Assembly (NCBI RefSeq): GCF_002284575.1
Contig: NZ_NPKJ01000068.1
Span: 186,001-250,000 of the forward strand
Length of the DNA: 64,000 nucleotides
Direction of reading: 5' to 3'
Origin: Mesorhizobium temperatum
Lineage (GTDB): Bacteria; Pseudomonadota; Alphaproteobacteria; Rhizobiales; Rhizobiaceae
A program made the translations under genes and the position numbers. Shown here in pieces: positions 44,910 to 52,850 of this stretch (position 1 is the first letter of the stretch; every line of letters starts with the position of its first letter). Below the pieces are notes generated by a model that was not told the origin of the DNA, did not search any database, and saw nothing but the letters and a program-made list of their open reading frames with translations.

Positions 44910-45214
44910 CGCGGTCCCCTGGTTGATTCTCCTTTCCTCCCAATTTGAAATTGTGCGCGCAATTTGCTTAATCGTCTATTGATATTTCGTGATTGCGGCA
45001 GATTTTACGACGCAAAATCATGCAGTTAGCAGCGATCCTACCTGAGTGCTGACAGCAGCAACGAAAACGTCTGCGGAATCCCGCCGCGCAAATCCAACGT
45101 CTAATGTTGCCGTCGCCGCGGAACTGTTAATAATGCGCGCGAATTCGCGGCCGCTTCGCCGTGATGCCGCCGGCGGTCAAGCCGGGCGCCTGGTTTCGGG
45201 AGGAAAGTGAAAAT
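44910..45214. other. Divergent intergenic region usg/acsA
   Basis: AT-rich for this genome near 44945-45020 and likely to hold both promoters. AAATTG (44948-44953) and CAATTT (44960-44965) form an inverted repeat around TGCGCG, a possible operator. A strong ribosome site GGGAGGAAAG lies before the acsA ATG at 45215. Confidence 0.5.
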
Positions 45215-47170
45215 ATGTCCGAGGATCATGTCCATCGCGTCCAGCCGGCGTGGAAGAAGAATGCGCTGATCGACAATGACACCTATTTGAAATGGTACAC
45301 CGACAGCGTGAAGAACCCGGACAAGTTCTGGGGCAAGCACGGCAAGCGCATCGACTGGTTCAAGCCCTACAGCAAGGTCAAGAACACCGCCTTCGACGGC
45401 AAGGTCTCGATCAAATGGTTCGAGGACGGCGAGACCAATGTTTCCTGGAATTGCATCGACCGGCATCTGAAGAAGCGCGGCGACCAGACCGCCATCATCT
45501 GGGAGGGCGACAACCCCTACGACGACAGGAAGATCACCTATAACGAGCTCTACGCGCATGTCTGCCGGCTCGCCAATGTGATGAAGAAGCACGGCGTCAA
45601 GAAGGGCGACCGCGTCACCATCTACATGCCGATGATTCCCGAAACGGCCTATGCGATGCTCGCCTGCACGCGGATCGGCGCCATCCACTCGGTGGTCTTC
45701 GGCGGCTTCTCACCGGACGCCCTAGCCGGTCGCATCGACGACTGCAAATCGACCTTCGTCATCACCGCCGACGAGGGCCTGCGCGGCGGCAAGCCGATCC
45801 CGCTGAAGGACAACACCGACAAGGCGATCGAGATCGCCGCCAACGCCGGAACGAAAGTCGAAAAGGTCGTCGTCGTGCGCCGCACCGGCGGTAAGACCGG
45901 CTGGGTGGCCGGACGCGACGTCTGGTACCACGACGAGGTCGCGACGGTTAAGGCGGAGTGCAAGCCGGAGAAGATGAAGGCCGAGGACCCGCTGTTCATC
46001 CTTTACACCTCGGGTTCAACCGGCAAGCCGAAGGGCGTGCTGCACACCACGGCCGGCTATCTCGTCTATGTCTCGATGACCCACCAATATGTCTTCGACT
46101 ACCATGACGGCGACATCTACTGGTGCACCGCCGATGTCGGCTGGGTCACCGGCCACAGCTATATCGTCTACGGGCCGCTCGCCAACGGCGCCACCACGCT
46201 GATGTTCGAAGGCGTACCTAACTATCCGTCGCAATCCCGCTTCTGGGAGGTCATCGACAAGCACAAGGTCAACATCTTCTACACCGCGCCAACGGCGTTG
46301 CGCGCCTTGATGGGCGCCGGCGACAGCCATGTCACCAAGACGTCGCGCAAATCGCTGCGCGTGCTCGGCACGGTCGGCGAGCCGATCAACCCAGAAGCCT
46401 GGGAGTGGTATTTCAACGTCGTCGGCAACGGCAAGGTGCCGATCGTCGACACCTGGTGGCAGACAGAGACCGGCGGCATCCTGATCACGCCGCTGCCCGG
46501 CGCCACCGACCTGAAGGCAGGTTCCGCGACGCGGCCGTTCTTCGGCGTCAAGCCGCAACTTGTCGACGGCGACGGCAAGGTGCTGGAAGGTGTTGCAAGC
46601 GGCAGCCTCTGCATCACCGATTCGTGGCCGGGCCAGATGCGCACCGTCTATGGCGACCACGAGCGCTTCGTGCAGACCTATTTTTCCACCTACAAGGGCA
46701 AGTATTTTACCGGCGACGGCTGCCGCCGCGACGCCGATGGCTACTACTGGATCACCGGCCGCGTCGACGACGTCATCAACGTTTCCGGTCACCGCATGGG
46801 CACGGCCGAGGTCGAATCCGCGCTGGTTTCGCACGAGAAAGTCTCGGAAGCCGCCGTCGTCGGCTATCCGCACGACATCAAGGGCCAGGGCATCTACTGC
46901 TACGTCACATTGATGGCCGGCGAGAAGCCGGACGAGGAGTTGCGCAAGGAACTCGTCGCCCATGTCCGTAAGGACATCGGCGCCATCGCCACGCCCGACA
47001 AGATCCAGTTCGCTCCCGGCCTGCCGAAAACCCGTTCCGGCAAGATCATGCGGCGCATCCTGCGCAAGATCGCAGAGGACGATTTTGCCGCACTCGGCGA
47101 CACCTCGACCCTGGCCGACCCGGCGGTCGTCGACGACCTCGTCGCCAACCGGCAGAACAAGAGGGCATAA
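45215..47170 (+). CDS. acsA: Acetyl-CoA synthetase
   Basis: Activates acetate to acetyl-CoA through acetyl-AMP. The 651-residue ANL-family enzyme has ILYTSGSTGKPKGVLHTTAG (P-loop), IVDTWWQTETGGILITPLPG, GDGCRRDADGYYWITGRVDD (hinge region) and the C-terminal PKTRSGKIMRRILRKI, whose lysine is the regulatory acetylation site in this family. ATG 45215 is chosen with GGAGGAAAG upstream; the frame extends 18 codons further back without family content. Confidence 0.97.
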   Translation: MSEDHVHRVQPAWKKNALIDNDTYLKWYTDSVKNPDKFWGKHGKRIDWFKPYSKVKNTAFDGKVSIKWFEDGETNVSWNCIDRHLKKRGDQTAIIWEGDNPYDDRKITYNELYAHVCRLANVMKKHGVKKGDRVTIYMPMIPETAYAMLACTRIGAIHSVVFGGFSPDALAGRIDDCKSTFVITADEGLRGGKPIPLKDNTDKAIEIAANAGTKVEKVVVVRRTGGKTGWVAGRDVWYHDEVATVKAECKPEKMKAEDPLFILYTSGSTGKPKGVLHTTAGYLVYVSMTHQYVFDYHDGDIYWCTADVGWVTGHSYIVYGPLANGATTLMFEGVPNYPSQSRFWEVIDKHKVNIFYTAPTALRALMGAGDSHVTKTSRKSLRVLGTVGEPINPEAWEWYFNVVGNGKVPIVDTWWQTETGGILITPLPGATDLKAGSATRPFFGVKPQLVDGDGKVLEGVASGSLCITDSWPGQMRTVYGDHERFVQTYFSTYKGKYFTGDGCRRDADGYYWITGRVDDVINVSGHRMGTAEVESALVSHEKVSEAAVVGYPHDIKGQGIYCYVTLMAGEKPDEELRKELVAHVRKDIGAIATPDKIQFAPGLPKTRSGKIMRRILRKIAEDDFAALGDTSTLADPAVVDDLVANRQNKRA

Positions 47171-47229
47171 GAGACTTCCGATCGACGGTCGGCAGAAATC
47201 CAATTGGATGAGATCCGCTTGTCCCCGCG

Positions 47230-48498
47230 CTACCGATAAAGATCCGCCCGCGTCGGCGGCAGGCCGCTCGGGCCCCGCGCGCGCTTGGTGACGACGGTTT
47301 GGAAAATCTGCGCCGAGGCGCGTTCGAAAGTGATCGAACAGCCGGTGAGATAAAGCAGCCAGAGGCGCGCCTTGGCTTCGCCGACCTCGGCGATCGCCTC
47401 GTCGAAGCGTGCGTGGAGACGCTCGGCCCACAAACGGCAGGTGCGGGCGTAGTGCTCTCGCAAATTCTCGACATCGTAGACGAGGAAGCCGTGCGCTTCG
47501 AGATTACCGAGCGTCATGCCGATCGTATCGAGCTCACCGCCGGGAAAGATGTATTTGATTAGCGCCTTGAATTCCGGGCCCTTGCGCAACGTCTTCTTGA
47601 TGCTGCCCTTGTCGCGCCGGGTGATGGCGTGGTGCAGATAGATGCCGCCCGGTTTGAGCAGCCGATGGATGGTCGAGAAATAGGCGGCGTGGTTGGCGAG
47701 CCCCAGATGCTCGAACATGCCGATCGACGATATCTTGTCGAAGGAGCCGGACAGCTCGGCGTAGGATTTTATCTCGATGGTGATGCGGTCCTCCAGCCCC
47801 TCAGCGCGGATGCGCTCGCGGGCGAGCTGAGTCTGGGCTTCCGACAGCGATACGCCGTGGCCGACGACGCCGTAATTTTTCGCGGCATGGATGAGCATGG
47901 CTCCCCAACCGCAGCCGATGTCGAGCAGCCTTTCGCCCGGCTTCAGCCGGAGCTTGCGGCAGATATGGTCGAGCTTGTCCTTCTGCGCCTGGTCGATGCC
48001 GTTGGCGAAATCGGTGAAATAGCCGCAGCTATAGACCATGCGTTCGTCGAGGAAGAGCCGGTAGAAGGCGTTCGAAATGTCGTAGTGGTGCTGGATCGCT
48101 TGCCTGTTCGAGCCGCTGACGAAGGGGTTGCGCCCGGAAAGGTCGGTCCGCGCCGTCATCTGTTTTCTCGAAAACAGCACGGCCGGCAGGTCGCGCAGGA
48201 CCGCGAGCTTGGGCAACGACTTGAGCTTCGTCCTGAGCTTGCCGTGCGCAGGCAGAGCGTAGAAATCGAACAGCGATCCGCCTTCCACGTCGATGGTCTT
48301 GGAAATCCACATTTCGATCAGCGTCGAGAGGTTGGGCCGGCGCATCACCTGCCAGACGATGTCCTGGTCGTTGATGGTGACCACGGGGCCGGTGGCGGGG
48401 CCGATCCGCTCGCCGTTCCACAGCTTGACCGCGAAACCCGGCTTCAACGTCTCGATAACCATTCGAACGATCCGTGCGGCTCTGTCGGCTGCCTCCAT
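47230..48498 (-). CDS. cfa: Cyclopropane-fatty-acyl-phospholipid synthase
   Basis: SAM-dependent methylenation of unsaturated acyl chains in membrane phospholipids. The 422-residue product has an N-terminal lipid-binding part, IQHHYDISNAFYRLFLDERM VYSCGYF region, the SAM motif LLDIGCGWGAM (about 191-201), IEIKSYAELSG, SSIGMFEHLGLANHAAYFST and IFPGGELDTIG, all typical of Cfa/CmaS enzymes. Convergent with acsA, 59 bases apart; an ATCCAATTGGAT palindrome (47197-47208) lies between. Confidence 0.95.
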   Translation of the reverse strand: MEAADRAARIVRMVIETLKPGFAVKLWNGERIGPATGPVVTINDQDIVWQVMRRPNLSTLIEMWISKTIDVEGGSLFDFYALPAHGKLRTKLKSLPKLAVLRDLPAVLFSRKQMTARTDLSGRNPFVSGSNRQAIQHHYDISNAFYRLFLDERMVYSCGYFTDFANGIDQAQKDKLDHICRKLRLKPGERLLDIGCGWGAMLIHAAKNYGVVGHGVSLSEAQTQLARERIRAEGLEDRITIEIKSYAELSGSFDKISSIGMFEHLGLANHAAYFSTIHRLLKPGGIYLHHAITRRDKGSIKKTLRKGPEFKALIKYIFPGGELDTIGMTLGNLEAHGFLVYDVENLREHYARTCRLWAERLHARFDEAIAEVGEAKARLWLLYLTGCSITFERASAQIFQTVVTKRARGPSGLPPTRADLYR

Positions 48499-48659
48499 CC
48501 CCGTCCTCCCTGCTCAGCCCGCTGGCGGTCCGACAGCGACTTTGCCTGTCCGATTGGATAGCCGCAAGCAGTTAGCGGCAAACGCGCACCGCATTTTCAC
48601 CACGGCGCCTTGCCATTTGCGGATCGACACCCCATCATGAGGGCATCTTCAACAAATCG

Positions 48660-48673
48660 AAAGGAGGTGATCC
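48660..48673 (+). promoter_or_regulatory. Exceptionally long Shine-Dalgarno sequence
   Basis: AAAGGAGGTGATCC is the exact complement of the usual 14-base 3' end of bacterial 16S rRNA (GGATCACCTCCTTT). It is followed one base later by ATG 48675; GGAGG to ATG spacing is 7 bases. Confidence 0.8.
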
Positions 48674-48674
48674 G

Positions 48675-48746
48675 ATGTCGAGTGATTTCGTTTTCCAGAA
48701 CGTGGCCTCAGCGGATTGCACTTTCGGGAAGCAGTCTTCCCGTTAA
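48675..48746 (+). CDS. Unannotated 23-residue small ORF
   Basis: ATG 48675 to TAA 48744-48746 encodes 23 residues beginning MSSDFVFQNVASADC and ending GKQSSR, behind the 14-base Shine-Dalgarno match. The last seven codons contain a hairpin, CGGGAAG (48725-48731) with CTTCCCG (48736-48742). About 120 bases further a plus-strand terminator closes the unit, so it looks like a free-standing small gene or a leader/dual-function RNA. No known family is recognised. It lies divergent from cfa and convergent with the TadG-like gene. Confidence 0.55.
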   Translation: MSSDFVFQNVASADCTFGKQSSR

Positions 48747-48772
48747 GGCGCGAGATGCGCGGCTGGCGACGC

Positions 48773-48821
48773 CTGGAGCGCCGCGCGTCCTTTGGACGCG
48801 CAAAGGACGCTCCAGCACTTT
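48773..48821 (-). repeat. Palindromic repeat copy 1 (GAGCGTCC...family)
   Basis: CTGGAGCG ... CGCTCCAG outer arms enclose GCGCGTCC TTT GGACGCGC. Read on the minus strand (AAAGTGCTGGAGCGTCC...) it matches the element at 57223-57270 at most positions, showing a dispersed family. Confidence 0.7.
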
Positions 48822-48867
48822 AAGTCACGTCGCCGCCATGAGCCGCGCCATGGACGGAAACACGGAA

Positions 48868-48900
48868 GGCCGCCGGCTTCGAAAGAAGCGGCGGCCTTTT
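48868..48900 (+). terminator. Terminator for the small ORF unit
   Basis: GGCCGCCG (48868-48875) pairs with CGGCGGCC (48889-48896), followed by TTTT. Plus-strand orientation; the only plus-strand unit upstream is the 23-residue ORF. Confidence 0.8.
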
Positions 48901-48930
48901 CCTTGTCCGGATCCTGTCTGGTCAACGCCC

Positions 48931-50292
48931 CTATTTGGTCAATGCCAGGCTTTCGATGTTGCGCGCTATGTCCTGGAAAGCCTGGTTGAGTTCCGTCCCG
49001 TTCGCGGCGTGATAGAAGTGCTTGATCTTGCCGGTATCCGGGCTCGCGCAATTCTGCAGGGTCGCCTGGGCATTCTCCTCGCTGAGATCGAAACCGATGG
49101 TGAAGATTTCGATGCCCTTGTCGCGCATGGCGGTACAGAGGGTCTTGGCTGCCGTGCGGGTCGGTTCCTTGCCGGCATCATTGTAGACCTCACCGACAGT
49201 GCCGGCATCGAAATAGGATAGGTTGAACTCGCCGTCGGTCATCAGGATCGCGATTTTGGCGACCTTGTTCGGATCCGCCTTGGCCGGCCGCTGCGAAGCA
49301 TTCATCACGCTGCCCCAATTTTCCGAAAGCATGTACCAGGTCCACTGCACGCCGATATGGCCCGCGGTGCCGCCCGATGCGACAAAGTTCTTGATGACGT
49401 TCTTGAGCGCCGCGGCGTCCGCCGTCAGCGGCTTCAACGCGGCAGCCGGGCAGGCAGCCGTGCCGGTCCGCCAGGCGAAGGACGACAACAGGTAATCGCG
49501 ATTGACCATGCTGATGTCGGGACCTACGTCCGAATATTGATAGGTGCCCTTGCGCTCGGTGGCGCAATTGTCCGGACGCGTTAAGCCGGAGACGTACTGT
49601 ACGGCGCTATTGCCTGGCGCCTGCTTGCGCTGGCTGGTCGAGGTTTCGCCATAGACGCTGCTGGCGGCAAGCGCGCCGGCATTCACCGAATTGGCGTAGG
49701 GCACGATGGAGACACGCACCCGGGGGTTGGAGGAGTCCTGGCCGTTCAGGAAGCTGTCGACCGCGTTCGCTGCGGCCGTCCTCAGGTCGATGATTTTCTG
49801 GCCGGCCATCGACCCTGTGACGTCGAGCATCATCGCCACTTCGATCGTCTTGTCCGAATAGAGCGCTGTCGTCGATGCGGCAACGCGCTTCATGTCACCT
49901 ATGCTGAAAAGCGGAAAATAAAGGCCGAGATCGACATGGACGTCCGCCTGAACCGTCTTGGCGGTCCTGTCGATGGTCAATTTGTCAAGGACGATCCGAT
50001 CAGCCTGCAGGATGCCCGCTCGGCTGTTGGCATCGAGAAACGCCTGCACCGACTTGTTGGCATCGGCCTCCTTGATGACGCCGGTGGTCAGGTCGCGTGC
50101 CGTCGAGGTCACCGCCGCGTCTATCACGCCTTGCAAGCTGGACTTGGCGTTGTAGAGTTGGGAAACGTTGACGGCAAAGCCGACGCCCAGCGCCAGCACC
50201 GACGCAACCATGCCGAACGGAACCGCTAAATTTCCGCTGCGATCCCCGGCAACGCTGCCGATTGCGTGAAAAAGACCCCCAAAATGCCGCAT
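48931..50292 (-). CDS. TadG-like pilus-assembly protein with von Willebrand factor A domain
   Basis: A 453-residue membrane-anchored protein of the TadE/TadG-like class associated with Flp pili. Residues about 18-48 (GDRSGNLAVPFGMVASVLAL) form the TadE-type N-terminal hydrophobic segment. A VWA domain follows with the metal-binding MIDAS motif DVTGS at 157-161 (MMLDVTGSMAGQK) and later IAILMTDGEFN. No other tad/cpa genes are visible, so it is an orphan TadG paralogue. ATG 50292 with GGAGG upstream is preferred to a GTG at 50313. Confidence 0.88.
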   Translation of the reverse strand: MRHFGGLFHAIGSVAGDRSGNLAVPFGMVASVLALGVGFAVNVSQLYNAKSSLQGVIDAAVTSTARDLTTGVIKEADANKSVQAFLDANSRAGILQADRIVLDKLTIDRTAKTVQADVHVDLGLYFPLFSIGDMKRVAASTTALYSDKTIEVAMMLDVTGSMAGQKIIDLRTAAANAVDSFLNGQDSSNPRVRVSIVPYANSVNAGALAASSVYGETSTSQRKQAPGNSAVQYVSGLTRPDNCATERKGTYQYSDVGPDISMVNRDYLLSSFAWRTGTAACPAAALKPLTADAAALKNVIKNFVASGGTAGHIGVQWTWYMLSENWGSVMNASQRPAKADPNKVAKIAILMTDGEFNLSYFDAGTVGEVYNDAGKEPTRTAAKTLCTAMRDKGIEIFTIGFDLSEENAQATLQNCASPDTGKIKHFYHAANGTELNQAFQDIARNIESLALTK

Positions 50293-50635
50293 GCTTCCGC
50301 CTCCATTCGCCACGACCTCAAAGCCGTGTGAAGGCGCATTGCAGGATTCCGGCCGGATGGCGCCGCGAAGCGACCAACAGCTACCGGCTCATTGTCAAAC
50401 CGTTGTTTCTGCTTGGTTTCGAAAATGCGGGAAGGTGAACAGCCGGTAAACGACAAGCCGCTGCGGCAGTTTCGTTTACGAAGCGCTTACCATGATCCCG
50501 CTGTCTGCCGTGGAGCACAAGAACTCGATCCCGATCCGGCACAGGGGTTCTGTGCCGGATCGGATCAGGCGCATCGGATCAGTAGGACAGCCCGGATGAT
50601 CGCAACGGCGGGACGCACGCCGTTCGCGCCTGAGC
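50293..50635. other. Intergenic with 13-bp hairpin
   Basis: No gene is apparent. CGATCCGGCACAG (50532-50544) pairs perfectly with CTGTGCCGGATCG (50550-50562), loop GGGTT. No T run follows on either strand, so it is not a standard terminator; further GGATC repeats follow on the right. Confidence 0.6.
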
Positions 50636-51505
50636 TTATGCCAGCATCTGCGCGCTGGCGGTCCTGTCGACGCCGCGATGGGGCGGGTTGAACAGATTGC
50701 TTTCCTGCTCGTAGGTCCAGACCTTGAATAGGCTGAGCCGGTGCGGGCCGAAACTGTGCAGCAGCGGCACGTCGGTCGCGTCGCGACCGCGCGCGATGAC
50801 GACCCGGCCGATCCTCGGCATGTTATGGCGGGGATCGAACGTGTACCATTTGCCGTCGAGGAACACTTCCAGCCACGCCGAAAAATCCATCGGTGCCGGG
50901 TCGACCGGCACGCCGATGTCGCCGAGATAGCCGTTTGCGTAGCGGGCGGGAATGTTCATGCAGCGGCAGAGCGTGATCGCCAGATGAGCGAAGTCGCGGC
51001 AGACGCCGACGCGCTCCTCATGCGCCTGAGCCGCCGTGCGGGTTGGGCGCGCATAGCCGTAACCGAACGACAGACGGTTGTGGACATAGTCGACGATCGC
51101 CTGCACCCGCGGCCAGCCAGGTGGAACAGGGCCGAAAAGCTGCCAGGCCAGACCACTGAGATGATCGGTCTCGCAATAGCGGCTGCCGAGCAGATAGCAG
51201 AGCACATCGTCGGGCAACTCTGCCACCGGCACTTCCCTGGCCAGCGTGTTGACCTCGTCGGTCTCGCCACTGTCCTCGACAACGGCATCGTAAAGAATGC
51301 GAAAGCCGCCGTCAGGCGCCGTAAAGCGGCGGCAGGTGTTGCCATAAAGATCGTGATAGAGCCTGGTTGGGACGGAAGGCGAGGTCAGCACGCGCGTCTG
51401 CCGCTTGATGTCGGCTTGGCGCTCCTTGTGGATCTCGAGCAGCGAAATCACCGGGGTGGCTCCAGCGCAGTCAATGGCGATTTCATAGCCGAGCCGAATC
51501 AGCAT
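50636..51505 (-). CDS. Transglutaminase-like protein with Ser in place of catalytic His
   Basis: A 289-residue cytoplasmic transglutaminase/protease-fold protein (COG1305-like). Cys169 sits in EERVGVCRDFAHLAITLC and Asp224 in WYTFDPRHN. The position that normally carries the catalytic histidine (HAW) reads PMDFSAWLEVF, Ser209. From memory some relatives in this subfamily also have DFSAW, so the change may be a family trait. The N-terminal beta domain (IRLGYEIAIDC ... TRLYHDLYGNTCRRF) is present. No signal peptide. Function unknown. Confidence 0.85.
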   Translation of the reverse strand: MLIRLGYEIAIDCAGATPVISLLEIHKERQADIKRQTRVLTSPSVPTRLYHDLYGNTCRRFTAPDGGFRILYDAVVEDSGETDEVNTLAREVPVAELPDDVLCYLLGSRYCETDHLSGLAWQLFGPVPPGWPRVQAIVDYVHNRLSFGYGYARPTRTAAQAHEERVGVCRDFAHLAITLCRCMNIPARYANGYLGDIGVPVDPAPMDFSAWLEVFLDGKWYTFDPRHNMPRIGRVVIARGRDATDVPLLHSFGPHRLSLFKVWTYEQESNLFNPPHRGVDRTASAQMLA

Positions 51506-51678
51506 CGCGGTTCCCCCTTTTGAGCATCGTGGAAGACAGTTGGGTCAACGCGAGACGGCTCGCTGTGGTTCCGTGGTATTGTCGAAAAGGCGATCTCGCG
51601 CCTTCCCATGCAGCCGACGCGACGTTACGGTCGATCGACAGGCTTTTGGTCCCTCCGAAACAACCCCCAGGATAGCAG

Positions 51679-52344
51679 ATGTTCGCAGGCAAAAAATTCG
51701 CAGCCTTCCTGTTCGACATGGACGGAACGGTGGTCAATTCGATTGCCGCGGCAGAAAGGGTCTGGGCAGATTGGGCACGACGGCAAGGTCTCGACGTTGC
51801 CGCATTCCTGCCGACGATCCACGGCGTGCGGGCAATTGAGACAATCGCGCGGCTGGCGCTTCCAGGCGTCGACCCGATGCGCGAAGCCGATGCGCTTCTG
51901 CAGGCCGAGGCGGCCGATATCGACGGCATCCTTCCGATCGCCGGCGCAGCGGCATTTCTGGCGTCGCTGCCGCCCGAGCGTTGGGCCATCGTCACTTCGG
52001 CGCCGCGCGAGCTGGCTCTCCTGCGCATCGCCGCCGCCGGCATCCCGCTTCCCGCCATCCTTATCGCGGCCGAGGACGTTTCCCGCGGCAAGCCGGCGCC
52101 GGATTGCTTCCGACTGGCGGCCGAGCGGCTGGGCGTCGATGCGCGCGACTGCCTCGTTTTCGAAGATGCGCCCGCCGGCATATCGGCGGCCGAGGCCGCA
52201 GGAGCTACGGTCGTGGTGATCAGCGCCACCCACCAGCATCCGTTGCAAACGCCGCATGCTGCGATCGCCTCTTATGCCGGGCTAGGCATCACGGTCGACG
52301 ACCGCGGTTGGATTGTCCTCGCGGCGGAGCGGGCTGCGGCTTAA
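51679..52344 (+). CDS. HAD-superfamily sugar phosphatase
   Basis: A 221-residue haloacid-dehalogenase-like phosphatase of the beta-phosphoglucomutase/GPP type with a helical cap. Motif I FLFDMDGTVVNSI (nucleophile Asp and acid Asp), motif II VTSAPRE, motif III Lys in GKPAPDCF and motif IV CLVFEDAPAGISAAEAAGAT. The substrate is probably a small sugar phosphate. ATG 51679 follows AGGATAGCAG. Its TAA is one end of a 148-base inverted-repeat structure. Confidence 0.9.
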   Translation: MFAGKKFAAFLFDMDGTVVNSIAAAERVWADWARRQGLDVAAFLPTIHGVRAIETIARLALPGVDPMREADALLQAEAADIDGILPIAGAAAFLASLPPERWAIVTSAPRELALLRIAAAGIPLPAILIAAEDVSRGKPAPDCFRLAAERLGVDARDCLVFEDAPAGISAAEAAGATVVVISATHQHPLQTPHAAIASYAGLGITVDDRGWIVLAAERAAA

Positions 52345-52489
52345 GGTATGTTGAGATTCAGGTCAGGCCGAGCCGAGAATAGTCGGTTCCGAGAGCCGGA
52401 ACGGAGCGGACTTTCAGGTCCGTGAGTACCGGAAGCGCAGGAATCCGCTATTCGCAGGCCGGCATCACCTGGATATCAACATACCCTTA
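52342..52489. repeat. Inverted repeat ending in both convergent stop codons
   Basis: The left arm (52342-52363) and right arm (52467-52489) are near-perfect reverse complements with one indel and about two mismatches. The outermost TAA of each arm is the stop codon of the flanking genes. Between them lie smaller hairpins (GTTCCG/CGGAAC and CGGAC/GTCCG). It occupies the entire intergenic space between the HAD and DUF1674 genes. Confidence 0.75.
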
Positions 52490-52726
52490 GAAATCGCTGG
52501 TCAAGCCCTTCACTTCCCAGTCGCCATAGCGGCCGGGCTCCTTGCCGCCACGGCCGCCGATCTCCTGGGGCATCGCGGCTTCCTGCTGGCGATAGTGTTC
52601 GCGCCGTGCTTCCGCTTCCGCCAAAGCGCGGCGGGCTGCCGGCGTCAGCGTCTTTTGCGGCGCATCGTGGCCGGGACCGGCAGTTGTTTCACTGATTTCG
52701 CCTGTTTTACTGGCTTCGTCGATCAT
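52487..52726 (-). CDS. DUF1674 / succinate dehydrogenase assembly factor 4 family
   Basis: A 79-residue protein with a disordered N-terminal half and the conserved C-terminal signature QEIGGRGGKEPGRYGDWEVK then GLTSDF. Mitochondrial SDHAF4 shares this C-terminus and binds flavinylated SdhA to promote complex II assembly; the same role here is inferred. ATG 52726 is chosen; the open frame runs 16 codons further upstream. It is divergent from htpX. Confidence 0.88.
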   Translation of the reverse strand: MIDEASKTGEISETTAGPGHDAPQKTLTPAARRALAEAEARREHYRQQEAAMPQEIGGRGGKEPGRYGDWEVKGLTSDF

Positions 52727-52850
52727 GCGATATTCCCGGCCGATTGAAACGGGCCCGGATTGAAACAGGGCCACACGTTTCCCATCATATAGCGATGAGC
52801 CGACAGGGATCGACCCCTTTTACGCAGCGCCGGCAGAAACGGAGCAGACA

